Below the pieces are notes generated by a model. It made no database searches. It saw nothing but the letters and a program-made list of their open reading frames with translations, and was not told where the DNA came from. From G963678445 sp963678445 (GTDB lineage: Bacteria > Hydrogenedentota > Hydrogenedentia > Hydrogenedentales > G963678445): 64,000 nt of DNA. Shown here piece by piece: positions 55,014 through 63,500 of the stretch. Made by a program: the position numbers and the translations under genes. Where the stretch lies: contig OY782877.1 of assembly GCA_963678445.1 (NCBI GenBank), forward strand, positions 4,464,001 through 4,528,000, read 5' to 3'. Position 1 is the stretch's first letter. Each line of letters begins with the position of its first letter.

Positions 55014-56030
55014 ATGAAAACGATTGTTGCTTATATCGGCTGGGGCCTTGCCATTATTTTACTTAGTTCATTACTCATTGGACATAGCGGACTCCTGCCA
55101 GAGAACAATACCCTACAAACGCTGAAAGAGGAGAACGCCCAATTACAGCAACGTGTTGCGCAGTTGGAAAAGACTGTTGCGCAATATGAAAAGACGGCAT
55201 CAACGTTAAAGGGTATAGAGGATGCCGCTTCGGAGGATATGCCAGAGAAGCTGGTGAAAACAGAGGATGCTTCACCCCATCCCAACCCAGAAGCGTTGCT
55301 AAAAGGCTTTTTTGCCAATATGGGGGATGCACAAAAAGAAGAATCCGAAAACAAGAACCCTTTACAGGCTATGTTTAGCGGGCCGCAAGGGGAAAAAATG
55401 CAGGAGATGGGGATAAAGATGACCCTTAATATGCAATACGGGCCGCTTTTTTCCCAATTGAATCTGAGTCCGGAGCGGGAAGAGGCCGTGCGGGAGATTC
55501 TACATGCTTCTCTGATGAAACAGATGAAAATGGGCATGTCAGCGATGGACCATAGCTCGGATCGTACAGAAGCTTTTGAAAATATAGCCGATGCGGAGCA
55601 GGAGAAGGAAGACCAACTTCGGGCGGCGTTAACCCCTGAAGAGTGGGCTGCATTTGAGGAATATGAGAAGGTTTTACCTGAACGTATGCTTAAACAATCG
55701 TATGAAATGCAATTGCGCATGGGCGGAACGCAGCTCAGTGACACTTCTCTCGCATTGGTACGCGATGTGTTAACCGAAGAAATGCTCGCTTTGGAAGACT
55801 CCCCTGGCGACACCTCAGCGGTTATGCCTCAAACCGATATGGAAACAAGCCTGCAACAACAAACACAGGCTTTTGAAAACGCCTTGCAGCGTCTTGAACC
55901 AACGCTACAGCCGGAGGAATATACCGCCGTTGAACGCTTTGTACAGCAGCAAAAGGACACTTTTTCCGCAATGATGAGCATGTTTGATGAGCAAGACAAC
56001 GACGCTGAAAAAATTACAGTTCCAGAATAA
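55014..56030 (+). CDS. Membrane-anchored coiled-coil protein, tandem paralogue A
   Basis: 338 residues. N-terminal anchor (about 4-25), the segment LPENNTLQTLKEENAQLQQR starting a coiled coil (to ~62), a disordered acidic stretch (65-115), then a helical domain (about 135-330) with LNLSPEREEAVREIL and LTPEEWAAFEEYEKVLPERM, a pattern reminiscent of Spy/CpxP-type periplasmic helical chaperones but longer. No domain named. aggag lies 9 nt before the ATG. The next gene is its paralogue. Confidence 0.65.
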   Translation: MKTIVAYIGWGLAIILLSSLLIGHSGLLPENNTLQTLKEENAQLQQRVAQLEKTVAQYEKTASTLKGIEDAASEDMPEKLVKTEDASPHPNPEALLKGFFANMGDAQKEESENKNPLQAMFSGPQGEKMQEMGIKMTLNMQYGPLFSQLNLSPEREEAVREILHASLMKQMKMGMSAMDHSSDRTEAFENIADAEQEKEDQLRAALTPEEWAAFEEYEKVLPERMLKQSYEMQLRMGGTQLSDTSLALVRDVLTEEMLALEDSPGDTSAVMPQTDMETSLQQQTQAFENALQRLEPTLQPEEYTAVERFVQQQKDTFSAMMSMFDEQDNDAEKITVPE

Positions 56031-56161
56031 CTAGCTGTACTTTCCTTTCCGCCTCTGTGGTACACTTATATTAAGTATAATTAATAAAATATGTTTTTCC
56101 CGGTACGGTAAAACATCACCTTGCCGTATAATAATTCAAAACGTATTTAGGAGATTATTGT

Positions 56162-57157
56162 ATGAAACCTATCGTTTCGTATATCGGTTGGAGCATTGCC
56201 CTTATTCTACTGAGTGTGTTGATCATTGAACATGGCGGTGTACTACCCGAAAACAACACGCTTGCAACGTTGAAGGCGGAGAATGCGCAACTGCAACAAC
56301 GCGTCGCCCAGTTAGGGAAAACGCTGGCTCAACATGAAAAAAATGGGGCGACTACACAGATATCAGCGTTGGAAGCGATAGAGAACGTTGCTCAGGGAGA
56401 AGAAAGCTCTTCAATCGACGCTAATCCACAGGCCTTGTTAAAGGACTTCTTCTCCAATATAGGGGATGAAGAAGAAAATGAAAACCCAATGTGGCCCACA
56501 TTTGAGGCGTTTGACGGGAACAATATAGAGGATGCAGGGCTCAATATAACGTTTGACCTGCAGTATGAATCTCTCTTTCCCGAATTAAATCTTTCACCGG
56601 AACGTGAAGAGATGGTGCGGGATATTTTACGTACGGCATTGCGAAAAAACCTGGATGATGTCGTCGCAAATGAACCAGGAACCTATAGGGATGTAACATA
56701 TCACAAATGGGAAACAAAGCAACAGCTTCAAGAGGTGTTAACCCCGGAAGAATGGGCAATCTATGAAGAATATGAAGAAGCTTTACCGGAGCACACTGTC
56801 AAGAACTCCTGCAAAATGCAATTGCGCATGGGGGGAGCACAGTTAAGCGATGCTTCTTTTGAACTGGTTAGTGAGGTATTGGCGGAAGAAATGTTGTCCA
56901 TCGAATACGCAATGGATAAGACATTACCTGCCGCTGAAGATTTTCTGGAAGAGAGCATGCAACAACAAGCACAAGCCTTTGGAAATGCATTAGCACGGCT
57001 TAAATCAACCTTGGAGCCGAAAGAATATGCTTCCGTAGAACGTTTTGTGCAGCGACAGAAAGACATGCTTTCCAAACTACCTGAAATGGTTGAGTTTGTC
57101 TCTGAAAGCGAAGAGTTCGATATCGATACAGCCACACTGCGCTTCGATGCGCCTTGA
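56162..57157 (+). CDS. Membrane-anchored coiled-coil protein, tandem paralogue B
   Basis: 331 residues, homologous to the preceding gene along the whole length: VSYIGWSIALILLSVLII, LPENNTLATLKAENAQLQQR, LNLSPEREEMVRDIL, LTPEEWAIYEEYEEALPEH, KMQLRMGGAQLSD. The N-terminus and the MQLRMGG(T/A)QLSD segment are best kept; the disordered linker has diverged. The 131-bp spacer has its own leader, aggag 7 nt before the ATG. Function unknown. Confidence 0.65.
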   Translation: MKPIVSYIGWSIALILLSVLIIEHGGVLPENNTLATLKAENAQLQQRVAQLGKTLAQHEKNGATTQISALEAIENVAQGEESSSIDANPQALLKDFFSNIGDEEENENPMWPTFEAFDGNNIEDAGLNITFDLQYESLFPELNLSPEREEMVRDILRTALRKNLDDVVANEPGTYRDVTYHKWETKQQLQEVLTPEEWAIYEEYEEALPEHTVKNSCKMQLRMGGAQLSDASFELVSEVLAEEMLSIEYAMDKTLPAAEDFLEESMQQQAQAFGNALARLKSTLEPKEYASVERFVQRQKDMLSKLPEMVEFVSESEEFDIDTATLRFDAP

Positions 57158-57256
57158 TACACCTTGGGGAGATGTTGACAATATGGCGCGACTAGGCCCA
57201 TACTGGCGGCCGTTTTTTTGTTCAATGCATTAAGAGGGGGATAGAGGAGTTAGACG

Positions 57257-57574
57257 ATGTCTGAGTTTAAAAATGTGACGGTTGTAAAGGAAGCAAACTT
57301 TTATTTTGACGCGAAAGTATCGAGCCGCACTGTGCTTTTTGAAGATGGTTCGAAAAAAACACTGGGCGTCATGCTTCCCGGCGAATACGAATTTGGTACG
57401 GCGGCGAAGGAGTTGATGGAAATCCTCGCGGGCGATTTGGAGGTCCTGTTGCCAGGGACTTCTGAATGGAGCAAAGTGCAAGGCGGGGAAAGTTTTGAAG
57501 TGCCTGCCAATTCCAAATTCAGCGTAAAAATACAACAGCCCACAGACTACTGCTGCAGTTATATTGAGGAGTAA
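57257..57574 (+). CDS. ppnP: Pyrimidine/purine nucleoside phosphorylase PpnP (DUF1255)
   Basis: 105 residues, small cupin. GVMLPGEYEFGTAAKELMEILAGDLEVLLPG and FEVPANSKFSVK are the family signature (YaiE/PpnP). Splits nucleosides with phosphate to base and ribose-1-phosphate. Followed by a strong hairpin. Confidence 0.9.
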   Translation: MSEFKNVTVVKEANFYFDAKVSSRTVLFEDGSKKTLGVMLPGEYEFGTAAKELMEILAGDLEVLLPGTSEWSKVQGGESFEVPANSKFSVKIQQPTDYCCSYIEE

Positions 57575-57654
57575 TCCGTTTTCCAAGGTAGCTACTACTC
57601 CGTTGTAGAGTTCACCTTTAAAACATTCCTCATTAATATTTTGTACAAAGTAAT

Positions 57655-57686
57655 GCTCCTTTCTTCTTACCCAAGAAGAAAGGAGC
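57655..57686. terminator. Perfect pyrimidine/purine hairpin after ppnP
   Basis: gctcctttcttctt, loop accc, aagaagaaaggagc: a perfect 14-bp stem, related in composition to those at 16.75 and 58.73 kb. No T-run beyond the stem; a REP-like element is equally possible. Confidence 0.6.
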
Positions 57687-57707
57687 AAGCTCTCTCCCCC
57701 CATAATT

Positions 57708-57826
57708 GTGGTCCCTGGACTGCTTTAGTGACTAGAATCTGAGAAGTTGTCATAAAAAACGAACTTTTTACTTTGCTCAGGGACGGTAGGGACCATATTT
57801 CTTGGGTGTGGCCCTGGCCACCTTAG
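57708..57826 (+). repeat. Dispersed intergenic repeat, copy 10 (reference copy)
   Basis: gtggtccctggactgcttta, gtgactagaatctgagaagt, tgtcataaaaaacgaacttt, gctcagggacggtagggacc, gtggccctggccaccttag. Best match to most other copies. Sense to psd, whose long ORF begins inside it. Confidence 0.8.
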
Positions 57827-57837
57827 CCGGAAATGAA

Positions 57838-58773
57838 ATGGAAAACATTCATTATATCGATCGCAAAACAGGTGAAATACAACAGGAGATCGTTCCAGGC
57901 GAACGATGGCTGAAATGGTTGTATCATACCCCTTTGGGCGAGCTGGCGTTGCAAGGTGTTGTGAAAAGAAAATTTCTGAGCCAATGGTATGGCAGAAAGA
58001 TGGATACAACAGCTTCACGGCGGAAGATCAAGGCGTTTGTTGCAAGTTTACAGATTGATATGGACGAAGCTATTCGCCCAATCAACGAATTTGCAACCTT
58101 CAACGAGTTCTTTATCCGGAAACTGAAACCGGAAGTACGACCTGTTAACCAGGAACCCGATGTTATCGTATCCCCTGCCGATGGCAAAGTGATGGCATTT
58201 ACCAAAATTCAAGAAATGGACACCTTTTTCGCAAAAGGACAAGCGTTCTCCCTTAACGAATTTTTGCAGGACCAATCGTTAAGTGACCGGTACGTCGGGG
58301 GGACGTTAGTAATTATTCGCTTGGCGCCCGCCGATTATCACCGTTTTCATTTTCCGGCTGATGGACGGATTTCCCAATCCACCTGCATTCATGGCGCCTA
58401 TTATTCTGTTTCTCCGTATGCCGTGAAAGAGAGGATGCGGATTTATTGGCAGAACCAACGAGAATACAGTGTGCTAAGCACCGAACATGCCGGCGATATA
58501 GTGCTGTGTGAAGTCGGGGCCACCATGGTAGGGTCCATTGTGCAACAGTACATACCCGATACCGACGTCAAAAAAGGTCAGGAGAAGGGCTGGTTCAAAT
58601 TTGGCGGTTCAACCGTTATTCTCCTTTTGGAAAAAGACACCGTTGAAATCGATTCCGATATCCTGGAAAATACGAAAAAAGGCTACGAAACCACCATCAA
58701 AATGGGCGAAGGTATAGCGTCACTTCTTTCTTTTTACGGAAAAAGAAAGAAGCAAAGAAAAACGGAGAATTAG
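57838..58773 (+). CDS. psd: Phosphatidylserine decarboxylase proenzyme
   Basis: 311 residues. Autocleaves at the GGST motif (KFGGSTVILLLEKD, about residue 255) to make the pyruvoyl enzyme, and converts phosphatidylserine (from PssA) to phosphatidylethanolamine at the inner membrane. Other family segments: NEFFIRKLKPEVRP, SPADGKVMAF, LAPADYHRFHFPADG. The frame opens at TTG 57802, but those 12 codons are repeat DNA; ATG 57838 (MENIHYIDRKTGE) is the likely start, with a weak site. The last dozen codons (YGKRKKQRKTEN) are encoded by the 30-bp hairpin element at 58723-58752 and its flank. Confidence 0.92.
   Translation: MENIHYIDRKTGEIQQEIVPGERWLKWLYHTPLGELALQGVVKRKFLSQWYGRKMDTTASRRKIKAFVASLQIDMDEAIRPINEFATFNEFFIRKLKPEVRPVNQEPDVIVSPADGKVMAFTKIQEMDTFFAKGQAFSLNEFLQDQSLSDRYVGGTLVIIRLAPADYHRFHFPADGRISQSTCIHGAYYSVSPYAVKERMRIYWQNQREYSVLSTEHAGDIVLCEVGATMVGSIVQQYIPDTDVKKGQEKGWFKFGGSTVILLLEKDTVEIDSDILENTKKGYETTIKMGEGIASLLSFYGKRKKQRKTEN
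58723..58752. repeat. Perfect pyrimidine/purine hairpin, second identical copy
   Basis: The same 30 bp as 16745-16774 (cttctttcttttt/acgg/aaaaagaaagaag), and the shared sequence continues gcaaagaaaaacg beyond it. Here it overlaps the end of psd. A half copy (gaaaagaaagaagcaaag) follows at about 58856. Confidence 0.85.
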
Positions 58774-58785
58774 AAAAGGGCGTGT

Positions 58786-58852
58786 GGGCCAGGGATGGTA
58801 GGGACCCTATCTCCTGGGTGTGGCCCTGGCCACCTTGCGGCCGCTGGACCGC
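58786..58852 (+). repeat. Dispersed intergenic repeat, copy 11 (3' half)
   Basis: gggccagggatggtagggac, ggtgtggccctggccacctt, cggccgctggaccgccggg. Between psd and the convergent cupin. A further eroded piece (gtggccttggccac, then gcttgctggagcg) follows at about 58934-58966. Confidence 0.7.
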
Positions 58853-58967
58853 CGGGAAAAGAAAGAAGCAAAGGAAAACGGATATATAATCAGCTTCGCT
58901 TTGCTTAACCGTGGTAAGCCCCCTACTATTTCTCGTGGCCTTGGCCACTATATTGCTTGCTGGAGCG

Positions 58968-59312
58968 CTACTCGTCAAACCACTCATCGTTGGGGTCAAA
59001 AGCAGGGACGGGGATATTTACAATACGCATCTTCCCCACGGCCCGATGACGGCAGCCCGGTTTAATCAGAATCGATGTCATCGGTTGTACCGGTACAAGT
59101 TCGCCATCCAGCTCCATATGCCCCTCCCCCTCCAGGATTAGATAGATCTCCGTCAGTTTTTTGTGGTAATGCACCTGACTATCTTTTGAAATATCCACCA
59201 TATGGATCGTGGCCACAGGATTGTCCGGACTCACAAACGCACGCCGTGTTGTACCACACGGACATTGCGTCGACGGGATAGCATCCAACTGAGCAATTTC
59301 ATAATTCTTCAT
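58968..59312 (-). CDS. Single-domain cupin protein
   Basis: 114 residues. Cupin motif 1 HYHKKLTEIYLILEGEGHMELDG (metal His/His/Glu) and motif 2 IKPGCRHRAVG (His), ending FDPNDEWFDE. CPCGTTRRAF near the N-terminus adds a Cys pair. Cytoplasmic, substrate unknown; many of this clade are sugar-binding or isomerase-like. A 16-bp perfect palindrome (59331-59367) lies just upstream. Confidence 0.78.
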   Translation of the reverse strand: MKNYEIAQLDAIPSTQCPCGTTRRAFVSPDNPVATIHMVDISKDSQVHYHKKLTEIYLILEGEGHMELDGELVPVQPMTSILIKPGCRHRAVGKMRIVNIPVPAFDPNDEWFDE

Positions 59313-59330
59313 ATCAAAGTCCTATCTATT

Positions 59331-59367
59331 CACCTTGTTCCCATGAGCGTATCATGGGAACAAGGTG
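59331..59367. repeat. Perfect 16-bp palindrome
   Basis: caccttgttcccatga, loop gcgta, tcatgggaacaaggtg. It sits between the cupin start and the DUF3089 gene end, so it may terminate the DUF3089 transcript; it shares the gttccca/tgggaac core of the REP-type element at 43.05 kb. Confidence 0.75.
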
Positions 59368-59395
59368 CACAAAACGGTCGATTTAAAATACGCAA

Positions 59396-60376
59396 TTATT
59401 CCTGCGTCGCTACAAATGCATCGATGCGTGTGGCCACATTCTCGCGCAGATTTTCATAGAATAGCGAATAATCATAGCGGTGGTAAATACCATCGTCCGC
59501 ATCGACTACCGACGGATCGCTGAGTTCACACACCAGCCCATTCCCCAGAATCTGTGCGGAACAAAAGCTGGGATAGTATTGTGAAAAATACCCATCATCA
59601 TCAAAAAATACCGCACCCAAATGTTCAGATGCGTCGACCCGTGCCGAATCACTCGAACTGCTTACCCACGACAACGGATTCGTCACGATAGCGCCGGGGA
59701 GAATCTGCACAGAATTCTCCTGTGCACCGTCTGCGATAGAATTGTACGAAATAAAGCAGCCCGTATCCGTAGCGCTTTCACACATCCGAATATTGGGATT
59801 CGTTGCGATGTCGTCCTCAGTGACGCTGAACCCGATAAGATAGGCGGCAATCAACCGATCCTCCGCGCCGGTCGTTCCCCAGATTTTCGTAAGCAGACTG
59901 CCCAGCGTCGAAGAACCCTGACTGTGTCCCGCGATAAAGAACGGTTTGCCATTATTGTAATGCTCCAGATAATAGCGCAACGCCGCCTCCACATCGCTTT
60001 CACCGATGGCCAACTGACTCATCATCGTATCCGTGTTCGCAAAACCAGCCCGGCCCAACTGACGGTAAAGCGGCGAATAAATATTCGCATTGCCCTTAAA
60101 AACACTCGCCTGCGTGCGCAACGTTACCTCGGCTCCTGCAATATATTCGCCATCCGAAATATCCGCCAGGTCCTCCCCCTGATAAATCGTCGGAAAAACC
60201 CAAAATATATCCACGTCATACTCATCAGGGTCCTCAGGCAACGCAAGCCAGCACGAATCCTTTGAGTAATCCGGCGTTTCCTCCAAACAATCGCAACTTG
60301 TCAAAAAACCGGTACCGAGCAAACATACCAACACAACCCCTAAAACATTCCCTAAAACACCCCAAAAATAACCCAT
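59396..60376 (-). CDS. DUF3089 alpha/beta-hydrolase lipoprotein
   Basis: 326 residues. Lipobox FLTSC in the hydrophobic N-terminus. DUF3089 signature: VDIFWVFPTIYQGE and the nucleophile elbow KPFFIAGHSQGSSTLGSLL (Ser within GHSQG). Likely an esterase or lipase on the outer face of a membrane. ATG 60376 has ggagg plus ag 6 nt upstream; the open frame reaches 60421. Confidence 0.8.
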   Translation of the reverse strand: MGYFWGVLGNVLGVVLVCLLGTGFLTSCDCLEETPDYSKDSCWLALPEDPDEYDVDIFWVFPTIYQGEDLADISDGEYIAGAEVTLRTQASVFKGNANIYSPLYRQLGRAGFANTDTMMSQLAIGESDVEAALRYYLEHYNNGKPFFIAGHSQGSSTLGSLLTKIWGTTGAEDRLIAAYLIGFSVTEDDIATNPNIRMCESATDTGCFISYNSIADGAQENSVQILPGAIVTNPLSWVSSSSDSARVDASEHLGAVFFDDDGYFSQYYPSFCSAQILGNGLVCELSDPSVVDADDGIYHRYDYSLFYENLRENVATRIDAFVATQE

Positions 60377-60484
60377 TCCTGACTCCTCCAATTTCATGAT
60401 GAAAATACTACTGGAGCACACACGCTCTGCTTTTAAGATAGTGTTTTAAAGCCATGAATTCAACTCCAGGAAAAAAGGCTTACG

Positions 60485-60516
60485 CATTCCTCGTGTCCAC
60501 GGTCCGTGGAAATGCA
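60485..60516. repeat. Eroded REP-type palindrome
   Basis: tccacgg-t-ccgtgga within gcatt...aatgc. Between the DUF3089 and NACHT genes. Confidence 0.5.
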
Positions 60517-60521
60517 TACAA

Positions 60522-63500
60522 TTATGCTTCTTCCAACTCCTCCGGGACCTCAAAATGTTCCGGCATCTCTTCCAGATACGGCAGTCTTTCTACTCCTGCC
60601 TCGTCTGCCAATTCATCCAACGTGACCGTGGTACCATCATCCAGCACCACATCGCCCCGGACAATGTACTGCAATGCCCAGCGTAGCGGGGTCGGGTATC
60701 CTTCCGGTTCTTTCGCCATCCCGATCAACAAGGCCTTATCTTCCACTGTCGAACGTCGTGCTACATGCCGCGCCAACGCTGGCCATAGCCGGTCCTCCTC
60801 CCGCTCCGGCACATACGCCGACAACGCTGCTTCGAACGCCCTAGGATCCCGCTTGGGTTGATGATACAACTTACACGCCTCCATCAGCATCGGTAACATC
60901 GGCCAATGCGGGATACTCTTAGGATTGCCATTCGCCAGAATTGACGGCAACATCACCCGCCCAAGCGAATACCATTCCCCCAAGGCATAATTCATTCTCC
61001 ACGGAACATCGCGCATCTCCGGTGAATCAGGAAACAGACGGGCAAAAAAATCGCGGGAGAAATCGCGGGAGAAATCGCGGGATAAATCACGGGATAAATC
61101 ACGCGAGAAATAGCGGGATAAATAGCGGGAAAAATCGCGGGAAAAATCGCGGGGAAAATAGCGGGAAAAATCGCGGGAAAAATCGCGGGAGAAATCGCGG
61201 GAGAAATAGCGGGAGAAATAGAGGGAGAAATCGCGGGAGAAATCGCGGAAAAAATTACGGGATAAATCGCGGGATAAATCGCGGGATAAATAGCGGGGAA
61301 AATAGCGGGGAAAATAGCGGGATAAATCGCGGGAGAAATAGCGGGATAAATAGCGGGATAAATAGCCCATATATGCTTCATCAATTCTTGGAGGAAGCAA
61401 GAGTGCCTTTGCCGCTTCTACCAATACTTCCCGCGCTACCTTTTGGTTGGCCAGGCCTTGCAGGGAAAAACCGGCTATTCTGCGGTATCCCGGCCAGAGA
61501 TGCAGCAGGCTGGCCGCTCCCTCCATGGGGTAGGCAGCATGGAAATTAACCAGTACCCGGCCTGCCGCCCAGTGGCGTTCGCTTAATAATTTTTCCTGCA
61601 GGGAATGCAATACAAAAAAAGCATTGCTGTCTTTGGCGGGAAGGGCCAATGAAGCAGAAAAGGCACCTCTCAAAAATTGCTGACAGCGCTGCCAATGACT
61701 CCAGGTGCATTGGGCTATTTGGCTGTCCAGAATCGTCTTTAGCCTTTCCTTGTATTCCGCTTGTCGGCTCCCTTTCCACGCCTGGATACAGGTATCAGCA
61801 CGAACCGGCCATTCCCGTTCGAACTGTTTGACCACGGCGGTGCCCCAGTCTTGCCGTTCCTCATCTCCGCCTACCCCATCGGCCAGGATACACCCCACCA
61901 GGAAAACGGCTTTCTCAGTATCGGCATCAATAAACGCTTGTAGAATCGGCTTCAGTCGATCCGGATTGCGTTCGTCAATACAGGCCGCCCACAAACGTAG
62001 CGTTTCCCACCAGTTAATAACTCCGCAGCGTTCCTGAAACTCATTTGCACGATCTGTTTCCCCATCCACATTGGTATCCAGATACCATGCACTCAGGTAT
62101 TCCTGAAAACTCAGGTGGGCGAAGGTATAGGTGCCGTCTACCCGATCTACCAGCAGTCCGGCACGCTCGACCAGCCAACACAGAAAACCGGATTTCTCCT
62201 GTGCGGTCCAGTTTTTTGGGAAACAGTGTTTCGCTTCTTTAGGGTTAAATACAATCTGGGAACGGGATTCTTTGGAATAGCCGCGCTGTTGTATCTCATA
62301 GGCCAATCGTGCTACCGTGCGAAGGCGTTCGGCGCCATCCTCGGGACACCATTGGTTGGCTCCTTCTTGCACCCCTTCTTGTTGGTAGCGATCGGGAATA
62401 GCGGTCAAAAGATTATCAATGCATTTTTGATAGAGCTGATGGCGTTTATCGGGTAAGGGACTGGAACGGCTGATAATCAACATCATGGTGAGGAGTAAAG
62501 CGGTACGCGCCAGTACCGCGGCTTCGGGGGAATGTTTCAGTGCGTTTAAAAATTCCTTCACCCGTTGTTCCGCAGGACGGTTCTCTTCCAGATAGCAGTG
62601 GGTAAAGAAGTGCTGCGCTAAAGTGCGGACGTCATCATCGGACAAGGGCTGTATGTCCAGCAGTTCAAAACCATCATTATATGAAGGTTTTCCTTCTCCA
62701 TAGGGACGACTGGAAACGATTACCTGCAAGCGCGGATATTGCCTCATAAACGCCAGCAGTTTATTGCGCACCTCTTCACCAGACTTACCCAATTCATCCC
62801 AACCATCCACCAGCAGGATGGGAACAGGGAGCTGCTCTTGTTCCAAGACAATTTTGAGCCTGTTTTCATAATGGGGTAAACGTGCCAGAATCTGATTTTC
62901 CAGATAGGTTTCCAGCGCCTCGTCTTTTCCCCGTCGACCATGCTTGTTATAGTCACTGATTAATTTGCGTAGTTCAAGAAACAAGGGAAAGGCTTTCGGG
63001 TGTTGAATCAACCGACGAAAGGTCCAGCGCATCCAGGTGCTTTTCCCACTGCCCGCCGCACCACGAATCAGTAAGGGCTTCTTTCGAGACAACAACTTTT
63101 CTGGTGTAAAGACTTCCCCCTTATCCAGTTTATCCAGATCGTAGTCTTCACCAAAGCGTAATGGGATGTACATAGCGTCCAGCGTGGTGTCAATGGCCTC
63201 TGCGGAAGCCCCACCAGGTGGCACCTCGCCTACCCGGCTGATGTCCAACGATTGAAAATCCGTTTCAAAGGCGTTGCGGTACGCCTCGATAAACGGCCGC
63301 ACATCAGGAACGTCCGGTTTTTCCGTGGGCTGCGTGGTAGCCGTTTGAGCTAAGGACGCTTTCCACCCCTTCGGCAAGCTAAGTTGCGCTTTATGCCCCT
63401 TTTGGTAGCAGGGATCGGGCGTCCAATTGCCTACACGCACCTTGTCTCCGCCTTTTGCGCCATCTTCGTAACGCAAAATCCAGGAGCGCAGGCCTTCCTG

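Noticed and set aside
55031..55813. 260-codon minus-strand ORF under paralogue A
   Set aside because: Ser/Cys-rich antisense shadow of a real, homology-supported gene; no start signal.
60941..61549. 202-codon ORF on the plus strand across the NACHT repeat
   Set aside because: It is the antisense reading of the 12-bp repeat, with no ribosome site and no homology outside the repeat.
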